The notes under the pieces were generated by a model. That model was given only the letters and a program-made list of their open reading frames with translations, did not search any database and had not been told where the DNA came from. Positions 21,900-36,156 of a DNA stretch of 64,000 nucleotides are shown here, piece by piece (positions within the stretch are counted from its first letter, which is position 1; each line of letters opens with the position of its first letter). Source of the stretch: Symsagittifera roscoffensis (Eukaryota; Xenacoelomorpha; Acoela; Convolutidae); assembly GCF_963678635.1 (NCBI RefSeq), contig NC_087068.1, positions 8,872,027 through 8,936,026 of the forward strand. Direction: 5' to 3'. The position numbers and the translations under genes are program-made.

Positions 21900-23700
21900 A
21901 TTAGTAATTAACGAAATAGGTTGGAAATATTCGCTTTTTGGTTAAAACGAGGCAGCAATTTCGTTCAAACAATTGCCAATTTTGTCAGAAAGACTAAAAA
22001 AAACTACTCGTATCAAGGCGAAACTCTGGATGCTCCGAGCGATCTCTAACTTTGGTCGAAAGCTTCGGTATTTAAAAATGTCTAGCCTCTGTGCAACTTC
22101 AAATGGAAAGCCTCTGAGGATTTCCATTTGCAACTTCTAGCCTCTCTTTAAGGTGATGGCTTGAATAGATTTGGGCATCACTCATTGAACGCTAATTATA
22201 GCGGCCAAATTAGTCCCGAAATCAAATCCTTGTATTTTTTGAAAACTGATCACAGATGAAATCATTTTCAAGTTCGAGCCCTGAGCATCAACATTTTTCA
22301 AACCGTAAAATTCTGTCAAACTTGGTAGTTAAAAAGTCAAAACTTGTCATTTGTCTAAAAAAACCACCAAAGCACAAAAAAGTCGGAACAAAAAAATTGG
22401 TTGCGAACAGGCATGTATATTTGCATTATGTGGTGTGAAGTTCTCCAAGATCTCAGAATAACTTCTTGTTGAAACAACTGTTGTTAGATATTGTCCTAGT
22501 TACTCCAACTCTTTTTTTCCGTTTTTGCTATTTTTTTGCATTTTGTTAATTGAGAAGTATGATTGAAAAACATTTTTATTGTTTTCCTCAAACTGAGGGT
22601 AATGAAAGGTAATCAAACAAAAACCTCAAGTTTTTTTTTCTTAAAAAAGTTTTGGTCTACTGATTCAGAAGTCGAAAAAAAACATTAGAAAAAATTATTT
22701 AAGGTCTGTACCGAATCGCAAAAATCAAAGTAAGTGATTTAAAATTACAAACAAATCTGGTATCCTGTAAAATCTAAAGCAAACATCCCTTTCGTGTTTT
22801 TGGGCGTAATGCTTTTTGACTTCTCAGGCTTTGTTTCAGTAGCTTAATTAGTAGATTTTTAAGTTGAAAATATGCAATTATGTTCAACTGAATTGATTTT
22901 GTCATATCCTATTCATTGATACCAATATGTACAGCTGTGCTTTTTAGCTGCTTTTAGGCGTAGTACGGCTTGAAGAAATAATTGCTGAAATAACATGATT
23001 AGAAACAAACTAAAAACAAGACTGCTCGTATCAGGGCAAAGCCCTGAAAGTTCCGACTGCCTTTTATTGTTTATGGAGCAGTAATAACATAAACAACATA
23101 AAAAAAATTAAATGAAAGAAAATAAAATGAAAATTTTTTTCCAAAATTTGAAATTTTTCTATGAAAATGGTCCCCCAAACGCCATATCAAGTAGAAAACA
23201 ACAGATTTCGCTCCTTGTAACAAATCAATTATGGCAAATAAGCTTCTTTCAACCAATTTGGAACGATTTCCAAGACGGATTAAATCTCCGCTTACGCGTT
23301 AATAGCGCGAATTACATCGCGCGTTAATTGTTCAAAATTGGTCAAAATGGCCAAAATGGCAATGTTTAAACCCTCATAAGTTAACGAAAAATGATCACAG
23401 GTGAAATAATTTTTCAATTTTGAGCTCAGGACAACAATAGCTTTCAAATGAAATTTAAAAAAATTCCGCCAAGTATGGCTAGCTAAAAAGTCGAAATTTG
23501 TCTGAAAAAAAACCACCCCGAGCACAAATATTCCGTTACTTTCGTATCGAAAGTCGTAACAATCACTGTTTTGATGACTAGCACGGTGATATGATGACTA
23601 GCGCGATGTTTGATCACAGGTGAAATCATTTTCATGTTTGAACCCTGAGCATCAACGTTTTTCAAGATATAAATCAACATTTTCATACAATTCAAATCCT
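21900..23700. repeat. Degenerate dispersed/tandem repeat block
   Basis: A unit containing GATCACAGGTGAAATCATTTT, then ..CCTGAGCATCAAC..TTTTTCAA, occurs near 22249, 23392 and 23612 with divergence. A second unit, CTCGTATCAGGGCAAAGCCC, occurs near 23032 and in changed form near 22005 and 27307. AACCACC..GAGCACAAA occurs near 22362 and 23506. A GCGCGA-ATTACA-TCGCGC hairpin lies near 23305-23322. No coding potential is recognised. Confidence 0.5.
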
Positions 23701-26700
23701 TTTTTGAAAGAAAAACTCATTTCAATTTTTAGAAAAGTTGAGCTTTCAGCTGATAAAATTAGTGAAACGTGCAGCTAGATATAATTTTGCCTAATTTGGC
23801 AGTATTTGCTTAATTTTTGCATAACAATAGTCAAAGTACTGAAAAATGAGGCAGCTTTAGATAATATTGTACTCATCAACTCTCGAGCAAAACCTTCATC
23901 TTTTAATATTTAAGCATAATGAGTTTAGCAATTTAAAAAAGCTCTCTTACTGAACAAGTTCTCCCAACCTAGCAAGGTACCGCATAAGAAAAAAAGTAAC
24001 TAGACTTTTCCCAACAGTGCACAATCTTTTCCGTTTTGTGCATAAATTTTCATTAAAAAATTGAAAAACGAGCCTTAAAATTTTAAGAGAGAGAAACAAA
24101 TTTTGCACATTTCCTTAAATAAGGTTTTTAAAACTTGCTGCAAAAAAAATTAAAAATCGCAAACAAAATGATAACTCAGTTCCCTATTTTTATAGCATCA
24201 TCTTAATCAGCGCTGAAACCAAGAGAAAGTCAAATACGTTTTCAATATACAGCAGTTAATTCTTAGTTTAAAGTCTAAGCAACTGATAAAGGTACAATTA
24301 CGAAAATTCTTCACGTGTATGAAAACAGAACATTTTATTGCTCTGCAAAAATCTAAAATTTCAAAATGTTCTCTTTTGCAGACTAAAAGCAAAATTTCAA
24401 AAAAGGATGAAAAAGAACCCCAAACAGATGTTTCTAGTAAATCCAACGAATTCAAGGATTTTTACTGACTCCAGAATTCAAGGATCTCTAAAAATCAAGG
24501 AAATAAAAAAAGCCTGAACATTTTTCAGGTTTTAAAAAATGGAAAGAAATCAATCACTTTGAAGATATTTGATTTTTTATTTTTTTACTTTTTTTAACAA
24601 AATTTACTAAACTTGAGAAAATTGGATCAGTAGAAAAATTTGTTTAGCGCTGATGTTTTTGAAAACTGAAGCCACTTTCAAAATTCAAAGTCATTCACAT
24701 CAAGTTGAGCAAATTGCAATTATGTTAATGGTAAACATAAATTGCATTTCCTTCAGCAAATGAATTTGAATTGAATTTTAGAAAGTCGAAAGTCAAACCG
24801 CAAAAATTATCAAAAATTAGCGTACACAATTGATTTTTTCCTGAAAAAAAAATTAAAAAATCAGCGCGGCCAAAAAAGGTGCCTTCAAAGCGTTTATTGA
24901 AACTCAGAAAAGTTTTTAAAAAATTTTATATAAAATTATTCTCATACTTTTGATCTGATCGCAATTTCTAAAACAGTTCGCTAGTTTTTACAAGAAGGCA
25001 GAGGGATGAATAAATCTCTTTTTTATCATTTGATTTGAAGAACATAATGATACCTGATGAAAACAAATGTTGAAGAAAACCTTGAAGCATTACGACCGAA
25101 AGAATTTATTCAGTTGCTATGCCGGGTCACCTCAAAGCATTTTTCAAAAGAAGCGCAAACACAAACTCACAAAATTACATTCCAACCCAAAAAAGGAAAC
25201 ACTAATGAGCAATTGCTCGTGGAAACTTTATCACAAGTAAAATTACCACCAAAATTAGTAAGTTGAGTAGGAAAAACAACAGCTCTGCAGCTTCATACAT
25301 ACTTTAACTTGGTAAAAACTCTTCAAATATAAAGTTTTTCAGAAGAAAACGTCTTGGATCTACTTAACAATCTCCCTCCCCCTCCCCCCACGGGAACCTA
25401 CTTAAGAATCTCCGTCCCTCTAAATAAACACAGTAAATTAACACTGAGCTTTCTATTGAGAAATTTAATTTTGCTGCATTCTGATGGGTAGAAAAATCGA
25501 CCATTTTGATCTACTAAACAAGTTTTCCCCTTTCTTGAAAGGGGTGGAGATTGTTAAGTAGATCCAACTTCTTAGCGTTATATGATCTTTCATGAAAAAT
25601 CATTGGTCGATTGTATATTTTTTTGATAATTGAGAGAATAAAACAAAAAAACAGCAGGGATCAACCATAGAATCCGCCCTCTCTTAAGTGACCTACTGTA
25701 GAATGTCCTCCCCAAGCATGTATTAATTCTGCATTTCATATGATTGCACAAAATATAATTAATCAGAATTATTCATACATTTTTTTTGGTAGTCTACAAA
25801 GTCAAATGAATTGACGCTTTATCTAATTTCCGATAATTTAATCTGCTAGTTCGGTGATTGATGTTCTGTTCTAATCTTAATAATCCCAGTAAAAAATCAT
25901 ATTTTTTTCCTTTAAATCGATTGGGGGGAGAAATTGTACGATTTATCCAACAGTAGAAGGAATTTTGGTTTAAAAAACAATTGCCAAAATGATTTTGACG
26001 TAATGCCAATTCGACCAATTTTTTTAGGTTTAACGACGTATCGTATTCATTGACTAGTCCCATAATAATTCTGAGGGCACTTGAATCTTCAACGCTTATT
26101 ATATTTAAAAATGGGTTAAGCCGATCACAAAGCTATTTCAGAGTCCGAAAATTTAAACAAAATATTTAATTTTTTTTCCAAAAAATGACATAAGTATATG
26201 CTTTTAACCACGCCTGATGCCTTAGATTTAAGCAAATCTTTCAAATATGATGCTGAGTGACAAAAACTTAAAATGCATTTCCACAATCGGTTAATTATAA
26301 ATTGGATGTTAAATAATTCATGCGTGGTAAAATATTTTGATTAGTTTTTGGCATATTTATCAGATGAAACAGGTTTTGTTTGAGGTGAAATTCTCTTGTT
26401 TGTTTTGGTCACATTAGCATTAGACATTTCAAAACAGCTGCTTCTTTGATGTGCTTTTATGGCCATTAAGCAGCTATAAATATTCGCAGACTGTTAAAAA
26501 AACTGGCAGATAAACGAAACAGTGATGATAACCATCAAAAACCTGTGATTTTGATCGTTTCCCTGTTTTTTTTTTCAAAATAAGAATTAAAAATTTTCTT
26601 GCAATTTCAATTTGAGTTTTTTGAAAAAATAAAACATTTTTTGAGACCTCAAATCTGGTATATATTTGTCCGCAAAAAAGACTAAAACTTTGCCACTAAA

Positions 26701-27512
26701 TGCACCCTAGTAAAACTATAAGTGTTTGTTTCATGCAAAAATATATGTTTCAAAATGGTACAAAGTGTGAAGGTGGCTCAATTCCCAAATAGGGAGTCCG
26801 ATTATTTAAAAAAAGAGGCACGAGATACGCCTTCTTTCCTAAATCCGTTGCTGATCTGATTTCTGCCTTTCGAAATTTTAATTTCCTGCCAAATTGACTC
26901 AAAGCATCAATTTTTTCTTAATTATTAGGATTCTGTTTCAGGTACAACTCGGTGTGTGGGAGCTCCCTGTACAGTTTAGTGTATAAACAGAGAGGGTGAT
27001 TAAGCATCTCACGCCATCTTTCAGTCAATACCAGCCGCCAAAATCAACCCGAGAAAATCAATACCAACCACGTCATAAACTGCATAATGGAGATACAATC
27101 ACAATGAAATTCAAATTAAAATTTGAACGCCTCAAAGCTTGAACACTACAGCGAACACATGTGCTCCAGAAAAACATGGAAAAGTCCCAGAAAACTGGTG
27201 CAAGTTTAATTTTTGAAGATATTGTGAAATTAATGGGTTCATTTGACCACCGTCTTCATTTTACCTGATGATTTTGCACAGTCATCCGGCATCCCAAATG
27301 CAAAACAAGATTGCTCGAATAAAAGCACAGCTTTGAATATTAATACTGACCCTTAGACGTCTGAAAATCTTTTTTTGATTGCGAAACGCATTGAATTTTT
27401 TATCGATTTTTATTGGATGTGTGTCGTCAAATACTAGCAGGGCAGCAATCCTTGTTCAATTCCTGAGAAACTTCTGCGTTCCATCCCCTAAACTTGCTCC
27501 TGAACCTCCACT
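23701..27512. other. No gene seen
   Basis: AT-rich DNA with only short chance ORFs. Around 24590-24860 it shares phrases with 51590-51800 (for example AAGTCGAAAGTCAAACCGCAAAAA against AAGTCAAACTGCAAAAA), so part of it may be an old copy of the dispersed element described at 28.2 and 50.9 kb. Confidence 0.5.
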
Positions 27513-27880
27513 CAGGGGCGGATTTAAAAGAAAGGTGGACGCCCTACCCCTCCCCCCACCAACCCTCAGGGCTTCGACCCCCTCACCAACCCTCAGGGAT
27601 TCGAACCCCTCACAAACCAAAGGCCCCCCTTTGGTATTATTTTATGACATAAATTTTCGGCCGACCAACCCTAAAATTTTCAGAAAGCGCCTTTGACTCT
27701 AAGGTATACTAAAATTGGAGGAGAGCGCGCGTCGAAAAAACGCAGTTCGGTCAAATTTTTCCAAAAAGTGCCCCAAAAACGGCAATTTCTGACCTTTTTT
27801 TAATGTTAACAAAATAGGGTCTTCATATTGTTTTTGGAGCGCTCGGACAACCAATTCGGTCGACTTAATAAACATCAATT
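27513..27880 (+). mobile_element. MITE-like element, copy 3 (3' end missing)
   Basis: It starts CAGGGGCGGATTTAAAAG, the best-preserved 5' terminus of the family here. The usual CTCAGGGATTCGA, GGCCCCCCTTTGGTATTATTTT and GAGCGCGCGTCG blocks follow. TTCGACCCCCTCACCAACCC is duplicated internally. The expected 3' terminus (..AGATCCGCGCCTG) is not found. Confidence 0.75.
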
Positions 27881-28235
27881 TTTCTTTCTGGAATTATTGC
27901 ATAGTTGGAAGCAAAATGATTATGATTATTATGTAATCCATGCACTGCAAGTCAGTCCGCAGTATAACACACTAATTAGAGTCATAAAAAAAAACTTCTG
28001 ACAAAATCTTGACACAAAATATAAATACCACAAAAACGTATGTCAAAAATATTATATGTCTGCTTTGAGATAGAGGAAAAAGCTATGAGGAAGCATTGCT
28101 TTGCAGTCTATGATCGAGTAGTCACGGCCCATTCAGTAACATACCTATAGCTAGAAAATGCTCTTTTGTTTTCTTTATGGAAAATTTCGCAAAAAAAATT
28201 GACCAGAGAAAACGTATTCGAACTTTCTGAAAGCC

Positions 28236-31200
28236 GGCTTAAATGAAGGAAAGCCGGTTGCTGTGCAAATAGCAGATAATGTTCCGACCACTTTAGAAAA
28301 ACTACAAAAATAATTATGTCCTTCAAATTAACGGTTCTTAAGCTTGATGTGATGAGAAAACTGTACAAACGCGTCTAAAGTTAATAAATAAAGCTTCATC
28401 GACAACAGCTGTCTAAAAATGAATAACAAACAATAACAGAAATGAAGAACAACAAACAACAACAAAAAAAATGATGGCTTAAATGAAGGAAAGCCGGTGA
28501 CTGTGCAAATAGCAGATAATGTTCCGACCACTTTAGAAAAACTACAAAAAAATTATGTCCTTCAATAAAAGGTTCTTAAGCTTGATGTGATGAGAAAACT
28601 GTACAAACGCGTCTAAAGTTAATAAATAAAGCTTCATCGACAACAACTGTCTAAAATGAATAACAAACAATAACAGAAATGAAGAACAACAAACAACAAC
28701 AAAAAAATTGATGGCTTAAATGAAGGAAAGCCGGTGACTGTGCAAATAGCAGATAATGTTCCGACCACTTTAGAAAAACTACAAAAAAATTGTGTCCTTC
28801 AAATTAACGGTTCTTAAGCTTGATGTGATGAGAAAGCTGTACAAACGCGTCTAAAGTTAATAAATAAAGCTTCATCGACAACAGCTGTCTAAAAATGAAT
28901 AACAAACAATAACAGAAATCAAGAACAACAAACAACAACAAAAAAATTGATGGCTTAAATGAAGGAAAGCCGGTGACTGTGCAAATAGCAGATAATGTTC
29001 CGACCACCTTAGAAAAACTACAAAAAAATTATGTCCTTCAAATTAACGGTTCTTAAGCTTGATGTGATGAGAAAACTGTACAAACGCGTCTAAAGTTAAT
29101 AAATAAAGCTTCATCGACAACAGCTGTCTAAAAATGAATAACAAACAATAACAGAAATGAAGAACAACAAACAACAACAAAAAAATGATGGCTTAAATGA
29201 AGGAAAGCCGGTGACTGTGCAAATAGCAGATAATGTTCCGACCACTTTAGAAAAACTACAAAAAAATTATGTCCTTCAATAAAAGGTTCTTAAGCTTGAT
29301 GTGATGAGAAAACTGTACAAACGCGTCTAAAATTAATAAATAAAGCTTCATCGACAACAGCTGTCTAAAAATGAATAACAAACAATAACAGAAATGAAGA
29401 ACAACAAACAACAACAAAAAAATTGATGGCTTAAATGAAGGAAAGCCGGTGACTGTGCAAATAGCAGATAATGTTCCGACCACTTTAGAAAAACTACAAA
29501 AAAATTGTGTCCTTCAAATTAACGGTTCTTAAGCTTGATGTGATGAGAAAGCTGTACAAACGCGTCTAAAGTTAATAAATAAAGCTTCATCGACAACAGC
29601 TGTCTAAAAATGAATAACAAACAATAACAGAAATCAAGAACAACAAACAACAACAAAAAAATTGATGGCTTAAATGAAGGAAAGCCGGTGACTGTGCAAA
29701 TAGCAGATAATGTTCCGACCACCTTAGAAAAACTACAAAAAAATTATGTCCTTCAAATTAACGGTTCTTAAGCTTGATGTGATGAGAAAACTGTACAAAC
29801 GCGTCTAAAGTTAATAAATAAAGCTTCATCGACAACAGCTGTCTAAAAATGAATAACAAACAATAACAGAAATGAAGAACAACAAACAACAACAAAAAAA
29901 ATGATGGCTTAAATGAAGGAAAGCCGGTGACTGTGCAAATATCAGATAATGTTCCGACCACTTTAGAAAAACTACAAAAAAATTATGTCCTTCAATAAAA
30001 GGTTCTTAAGCTTGATGTGATGAGAAAACTGTACAAACGCGTCTAAAGTTAATAAATAAAGCTTCATCGACAACAGCTGTCTAAAAATGAATAACAAACA
30101 ATAACAGAAATGAAGAACAACAAACAACAACAAAAAAAATGATGGCTTAAATGAAGGAAAGCCGGTGACTGTGCAAATAGCAGATAATGTTCCGACCACT
30201 TTAGAAAAACTACAAAAAAATTATGTCCTTCAAATTAACGGTTCTTAAGCTTGATGTGATGAGAAAGCTGTACAAACGCGTCTAAAGTTAATAAATAAAG
30301 CTTCATCGACAACAGCTGTCTAAAAATGAATAACAAACAATAACAGAAATCAAGAACAACAAACAACAACAAAAAAATTGATGGCTTAAATGAAGGAAAG
30401 CCGGTGACTGTGCAAATAGCAGATAATGTTCCGACCACCTTAGAAAAACTACAAAAAAATTATGTCCTTCAAATTAACGGTTCTTAAGCTTGATGTGATG
30501 AGAAAACTGTACAAACGCGTCTAAAGTTAATAAATAAAGCTTCATCGACAACAGCTGTCTAAAAATGAATAACAAAAAATAACAGAAATGAAGAACAACA
30601 AACAACAACAAAAAAAATGATGGCTTAAATGAAGGAAAGCCGGTGACTGTGCAAATAGCAGATAATGTTCCGACCACTTTAGAAAAACTACAAAAAAATT
30701 ATGTCCTTCAAATTAACGGTTCTTAAGCTTGATGTGATGAGAAAACTGTACAAACGCGTCTAAAGTTAATAAATAAAGCTTCATGGACAACAGCTGTCTA
30801 AAAATGAATAACAAACAATAACAGAAATGAAGAACAACAAACAACAACAAAAAAAATGATGGCTTAAATGAAGGAAAGCCGGTGACTGTGCAAATAGCAG
30901 ATAATGTTCCGACCACTTTAGAAAAACTACAAGAAAATTATGTCCTTCAAATTAACGGTTCTTAAGCTTGATGTGATGAGAAAACTGTACAAACGCGTCT
31001 AAAGTTAATAAATAAAGCTTCATCGACAACAGCTGTCTAAAAATGAATAACAAACAATAACAGAAATGAAGAACAACAAACAACAACAAAAAAAATGATG
31101 GCTTAAATGAAGGAAAGCCGGTGACTGTGCAAATAGCAGATAATGTTCCGACCACTTTAGAAAAACTACAAAAAAATTATGTCCTTCAAATTAACGGTGC

Positions 31201-31338
31201 TTAAGCTTGATGTGATGAGAAAACTGTACAAACGCGTCTAAAGTTAATAAATAAAGCTTCATCGACAACAGCTGTCTAAAAATGAATAACAAACAATAAC
31301 AGAAATGAAGAAACACAAACAACAACAAAAAAATGATG
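28236..31338. repeat. Tandem satellite: 13 units of about 239 bp
   Basis: Units start at the GGCTTAAATGAAGGAAAGCC box at 28236 (the first copy diverges two bases in), 28476, 28713, 28952, 29190, 29428, 29667, 29906, 30144, 30383, 30622, 30861 and 31100, so spacing is 237-240 bp. Units 2-10 follow a repeating A-B-C order of variants with a period of about 715 bp. A has CAATAAAAGG; B has GAGAAAGCTG and AAATCAAG; C has ACCACCTTAG. Units 11-13 are monomeric. The unit matches single-copy sequence in dispersed elements at 43.2, 50.9 and 61.7 kb. Each unit also carries a 67-75-codon minus-strand ORF that I regard as a by-product of composition. Confidence 0.97.
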
Positions 31339-31800
31339 AACAACAAAAAAAAATTTTAATTTTTTTGCGCACTAAAATTTTATACAATTTTTTAGTTTAT
31401 TGCCAATGAAGCCCAAAATGAAGCTTCCAAAACTAGTTTTGCCTTGGTAAAATCAAAATTATTTCAGCCTTAACGTCAAATTTTTATATAACGAACGTTA
31501 CTCGATCATTTATTTACTCGACATTAGACTAAAACTTAACAAATCAATCCGGTTTTTCTCGAAACTGGGACGATTTTCGATTTTTTTTTTGATTTTTGAA
31601 TTACGACGAGAGGCTTTTAGCTTGCTTTATCACTCACCCCTTTCTGATATTGATTTGTCGTATACTCGTATCCGTTTTTACGTAGAATACGAAAAAACAT
31701 GAAAAAAAAAACGAAATTACACCCAAATATAAAAATCCTCTCCATTTTCAATAGTCGGAACATCAAATGGAACCTTCATGGAAAGGTTATGCTGACAATG
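31339..31800 (+). repeat. Right part of the dispersed element that hosts the satellite
   Basis: The sequence after the array (TTTATTGCCAATGAAGC, then CCGGTTTTTCTCGAAACTGG, CACTCACCCCTTTCTGATA and GAATACGAAAAA) matches, in the same order, the segments that follow the single unit in the 43.2-kb and 61.7-kb copies. Confidence 0.7.
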
Positions 31801-33111
31801 AAAACTAACCAGACAATGAAAAGCAAACGTATTAGTACAAAAGCTTCTTTTTTGAGGTCTGAGACTTTTCACTTTGACTCAAGAACAGGTTCTAGATGGA
31901 CTCTTACACACATAAATTTGTGGTCTCAGGCATGGTCGCTGCCTCAATGCTTAAATTAAACATAAAACTTTTAACCACTGATTTTGTTAGACAATTTGTT
32001 AATCTGAAAAAAAAATCGGATTTCGATTTTAGTTAACGCTATTTAATTGCAACCATAAGTATAACAAACTTAATCATTGACAAAAGACAAAGACACCTTA
32101 TTAGCGCTATGATTAATATTGAAGTAAATTTAAGAAACTCAGTCAATAATTTGTCTGCAAATATGATGGCGAAGGCTAATTTTTTTTACTATCTTTTCCT
32201 TGCAATGATTGTTTATCCTAGCATGCATCCGAATGGCGCAAACGTGAAAAACCATCGAGTGTTCTTGATACAAGACATTAAGCATGTTTACAAAAATCCA
32301 ACATTGTCAATTATAGACGTGAGAAGTCTACTGCACTTTCAAAACATTTACTAATCGCGCGGTTGACTATTTTTTTTATCAGGATCTCACGAAAATGATT
32401 GTCCTCCAACTGGACATTCTCCGATGAAGTTAGTTCCCATGCCGAAGAAAATTTTTTGCTTGATTTTGTTCTTGAGATAATAATACAGTTCTAGTTTGTT
32501 CAAAACCAAAATAAATAAAAAACAGCTCACCATTAATTGCTGCCTCTAACTACTTCGACTAGCTCTTTAATGATCAGTCGATCAATCAAGCCTTTAACGT
32601 CTTTCTCATTTCTAATTCTGTGCTATTTTCAGTCTTCTATCTAACTAATTAGATGTCTTTTCATTGTTGACTGTTTTTTTTCGGATCTCTAACTATACCC
32701 CCATTAGTTCGGTACTTGGTAACGAATTGGCACCCCTATTAAGAACTAATTTAACGGTTAAGCAAGAGAATTTTTTACCTAGTAACCAATCCCCCCCTTT
32801 TGCAGAAGAAGGAGATAGATCCCTCTTGGGAAATAAAAGCTGATTTAAGCTGATTTGGATACACTTTGATAAGTGCTAATCACTGAGGTAAGAAATGCTC
32901 ATTAAAAGCAAGCAAAGTAAAACTGTTTAATTTGACAACACCAAGAAGAGTTCTCTAAAACAAACAAACAGAAGCAGCAAACAATTTTACAATAAGACAA
33001 AGTTCAATTGAGTTTGGTTGCATTTAAAATGTACTTTCAGATGTTTTCACAGCCAATGTGTTCAAAATTATTAAAACTGTGACCAAAATGAAAGGTCACG
33101 AAAAGATGAAC
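31801..33111. other. No gene seen; probable 3' flank of the HP1-like gene
   Basis: AT-rich DNA with no supported exon. It lies downstream (minus-strand sense) of the chromoshadow exon, so part may be its 3' UTR; I see no decisive polyadenylation signal close to the stop. Confidence 0.4.
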
Positions 33112-33318
<207 letters not shown>

Positions 33319-33883
33319 CTAAACAAAGCGCACTAATTACGCACAGGAAATGCACTGTTAAATCGAAACTCCAATACATAACAGTGAGCTGCACAAGAAT
33401 GCTTTGGTCGCATTAACCCACGCAAAATTATATTTTCTGTTAAGTCTCTGCTGTTTTATAGGGAAGCAAATTGAATTAAAAAGATACAAACAATCTATGA
33501 GCTGAAAACAACTTAACAAAAAGTTTTTTTTTGCATTTTTTGATTTTTGAAAAAAAATTATTGTAAAGGGAGCGCTAAATAGAGCTCCATAAACTAGTTT
33601 TTCATGACTTAAAGAAAACTTTTTGTTCTTTTATAACGCCTATCATAGTAGCAGACTATAAGCAAAATTAGCTCGCAATTAGACTATAAAACTGCGGTTG
33701 CAGTAACCTTGATGGATGTTATTTATGTAAACTTATTATTGTTACTAATCAATTGTAGAGGCCATATAGCGCCACAAGTATTGAACTAAACGATACTCAA
33801 TGTCAGTTCGTGTAACTACGCAAATGGCCAGTGAAATCTGAGCTAAAAAAAGCAAGAAAAAAATAAAAAACCGAATAGACTTC

Positions 33884-35640
33884 TTGGAAATCGTTCAAGT
33901 TTTATTATACAAAAACAAGACTAAGTTCTTTGAGTCATCACATGGCACAGCCAGCAGGATTTCTGATGCACGACAACCGGACGGACATGGGAACACCAGT
34001 ATTTTGGACCGTAGCAAATTCGTACCCGTCATGGCAAATCAAAATTTGATTTACACCAACTCGAATGTCAAATGCCAATCAAGAGTTACTCTTACAAGAT
34101 CCGACGGCGGTTTTAGAAGAAACTCTTCCAAGAGACTGAGAAATTCCGGATGCTACATCCACATGACTTTTTCGAGATAAATTTGCTCAGGATAAATTGA
34201 CATTGGAGAGTGAGTAATGCTAGGAAAGAGGTCCAATAAAGGGGCACATCTTTAACCAAGAGGGTCAAAAACGTTTTGTGTCTAGATTGTTCTTAGCCTT
34301 GGGACCAGAAGGGAAAAAAATTCATGCAAAAAAAAACTCCGCAAAAAAATTTCAAAACTCGGATTTGAACAAAGATAAAACGGCAAAAAAAGCATTCGAA
34401 AAAATGAAGGGTGTCACTTATAAACGATACAAATTGTTCAATAGATCACAGGAAGCCATGAAGCCCTAACTGAACAAGCAGCTAGATCAACTAGGAACAT
34501 TAGAAGACAAATTAGTCAAAGACTAATTCATATCAAAGACTCCAATGTCACTCTGTGAGAGACTGAAATTCGAAGCATTATCTCCTGAGGGAGTTTTAAA
34601 AGAGCATTAAAGCTTGAAGAAAGCAAACAGACGACACTCGCTTTTCAGAAGAAAATTCATTCACTACAGGAGCAGGAAATTATCCATGAACGGCCATTAG
34701 ATTAAAAAAAATAGACTTTGACAAACCAGGAATACGAACACGAACAACACGCGAACGTGTACAGACCCATACAAAACTAAATTTCTAAAATGATTTCAAA
34801 AACAAAAAAACAAAAAAATGCAACAGATGAGGAAGGAAAGTCTCGGACTGAAAATTCAAAAAATGCCCAGCTAAGGGTGAATTGTGCAAAAATTGCAACA
34901 AACCTAACCACTTTGCAAACATGTGCAGGTTGCAGCAAGTAAGAGAAACAGCAGAGGAGTCGGAAGTCTCAGAAGATGTAAACAAATTGTTGAAGAACTT
35001 CGGTTCATGCGACGAACTCGAGATCAGGTCAAAAAATAGGACAAATATTAATGATATACATCGAAAACTACACTCAAAATAGGATAGACAAGAAAAAGAC
35101 GATACAAAAAAGCAGTGTCAAGGAGTTTTGATGCAGAAAAAAATAAATCTCTAGAGATCTAAAACCAAAAAAGGAACCATTTCAGGCACTGGTGAGAATA
35201 GTTAATCAAATCATTTATATGACGGTGGACACAGGAAGTCCAGTATCAGTTTTAAATTGTTCAACACCGAAACAACTCATGCAAGCCTCAAAACGAGTGC
35301 AATTCATTGTTGTCGAGAAACTTAACCTGTCACCGCAAATTGTACACTACAGCAAACAACCCTGTACGACTCTCTGAGCACTCAGGGCGGACAGAGGATA
35401 AGCTGGCTGAGAAATAGATGGAGCAATAGTGTTAATCCCAAAGCGTCGCACAAGGTGTATACTGGTATTAGATCTAAGCAAAAAACTGGGTAGCACTACC
35501 AAGCAAAGACCGGCACCGAGAAAAGACACGGTTTGACGTGAGGCAATCATAAAACTCAGCCCTCATAGAACACTCAAGCAAATGACATCCTTAATGAGCA
35601 GTATCAATCATTTTTCGAAATTCATACATAACGCAGAGAG
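33884..35640 (+). pseudogene. Ty3/gypsy gag-pol remnant
   Basis: Pieces in consistent order but different frames: a Lys-rich gag-like stretch (34278-34469); a CCHC zinc knuckle, CKNCNKPNHFANMC (C-x2-C-x4-H-x4-C), in the ORF at 34882-35082; a retropepsin active-site motif TVDTGSPVSVLN in 35192-35377; and a fragment with NRTLKQ/SMSSINHF-like residues near 35550-35630, the kind of sequence found at the end of gypsy RT. Most of RT and all of integrase are absent. Many stops. It lies antisense in the interval between the two HP1 exons. It is unrelated in sequence to the 7-17 kb element as far as can be read. Confidence 0.65.
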
Positions 35641-36156
35641 TAAGAGAGAGCGTCTCACGGATAAATTTAGACCTCTTTAGCGGAATGAAAACCAGAAGTG
35701 CGTCACAGTAAATTATACTGAAACAGGACTGCTCGTTCATTAAGACAAAGATATATCTCGATAGCTTTTATATTTAAAATATTGAAAAATCATAGTCTCT
35801 GGTCTGTTAAAATGAACACACAGGCGAAGCGGATCATCGCGTCACTTGCAACCTTACGCAGGCACAGCATTGCAAACTAGCAAATAGAAAATGAGACTGA
35901 AATAACCACAATCAAAATATTTTGAAAAAAAAATTTAAAAAAGTCAAGAAACACAAAATACATCGCCAAATAAGTCATCAACTTTTCAACGAGTGTCCGC
36001 GAAGTCAAAAATGCGCTCATTGAGCTAAAAAGATTCGCTCTAAGTCGCTCATTGAGCCAAAAACAAAAGCGCATAATTAGTCCAGTGCAATTCGCCATAA
36101 CTTCACGAAAAAAAATGATCGAAGTATTTTTAAAAAATTTTAACTCAGTAAGTCGG

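Noticed and set aside
28328-31155. Ten near-identical minus-strand ORFs of 67-75 codons, hydrophobic, one per satellite unit
   Set aside because: They repeat only because the DNA unit repeats, and they are rich in Phe/Leu as expected from the AT-rich antisense of AAC/AAT runs. The frame is broken in dispersed single-copy relatives, so coding is not supported.
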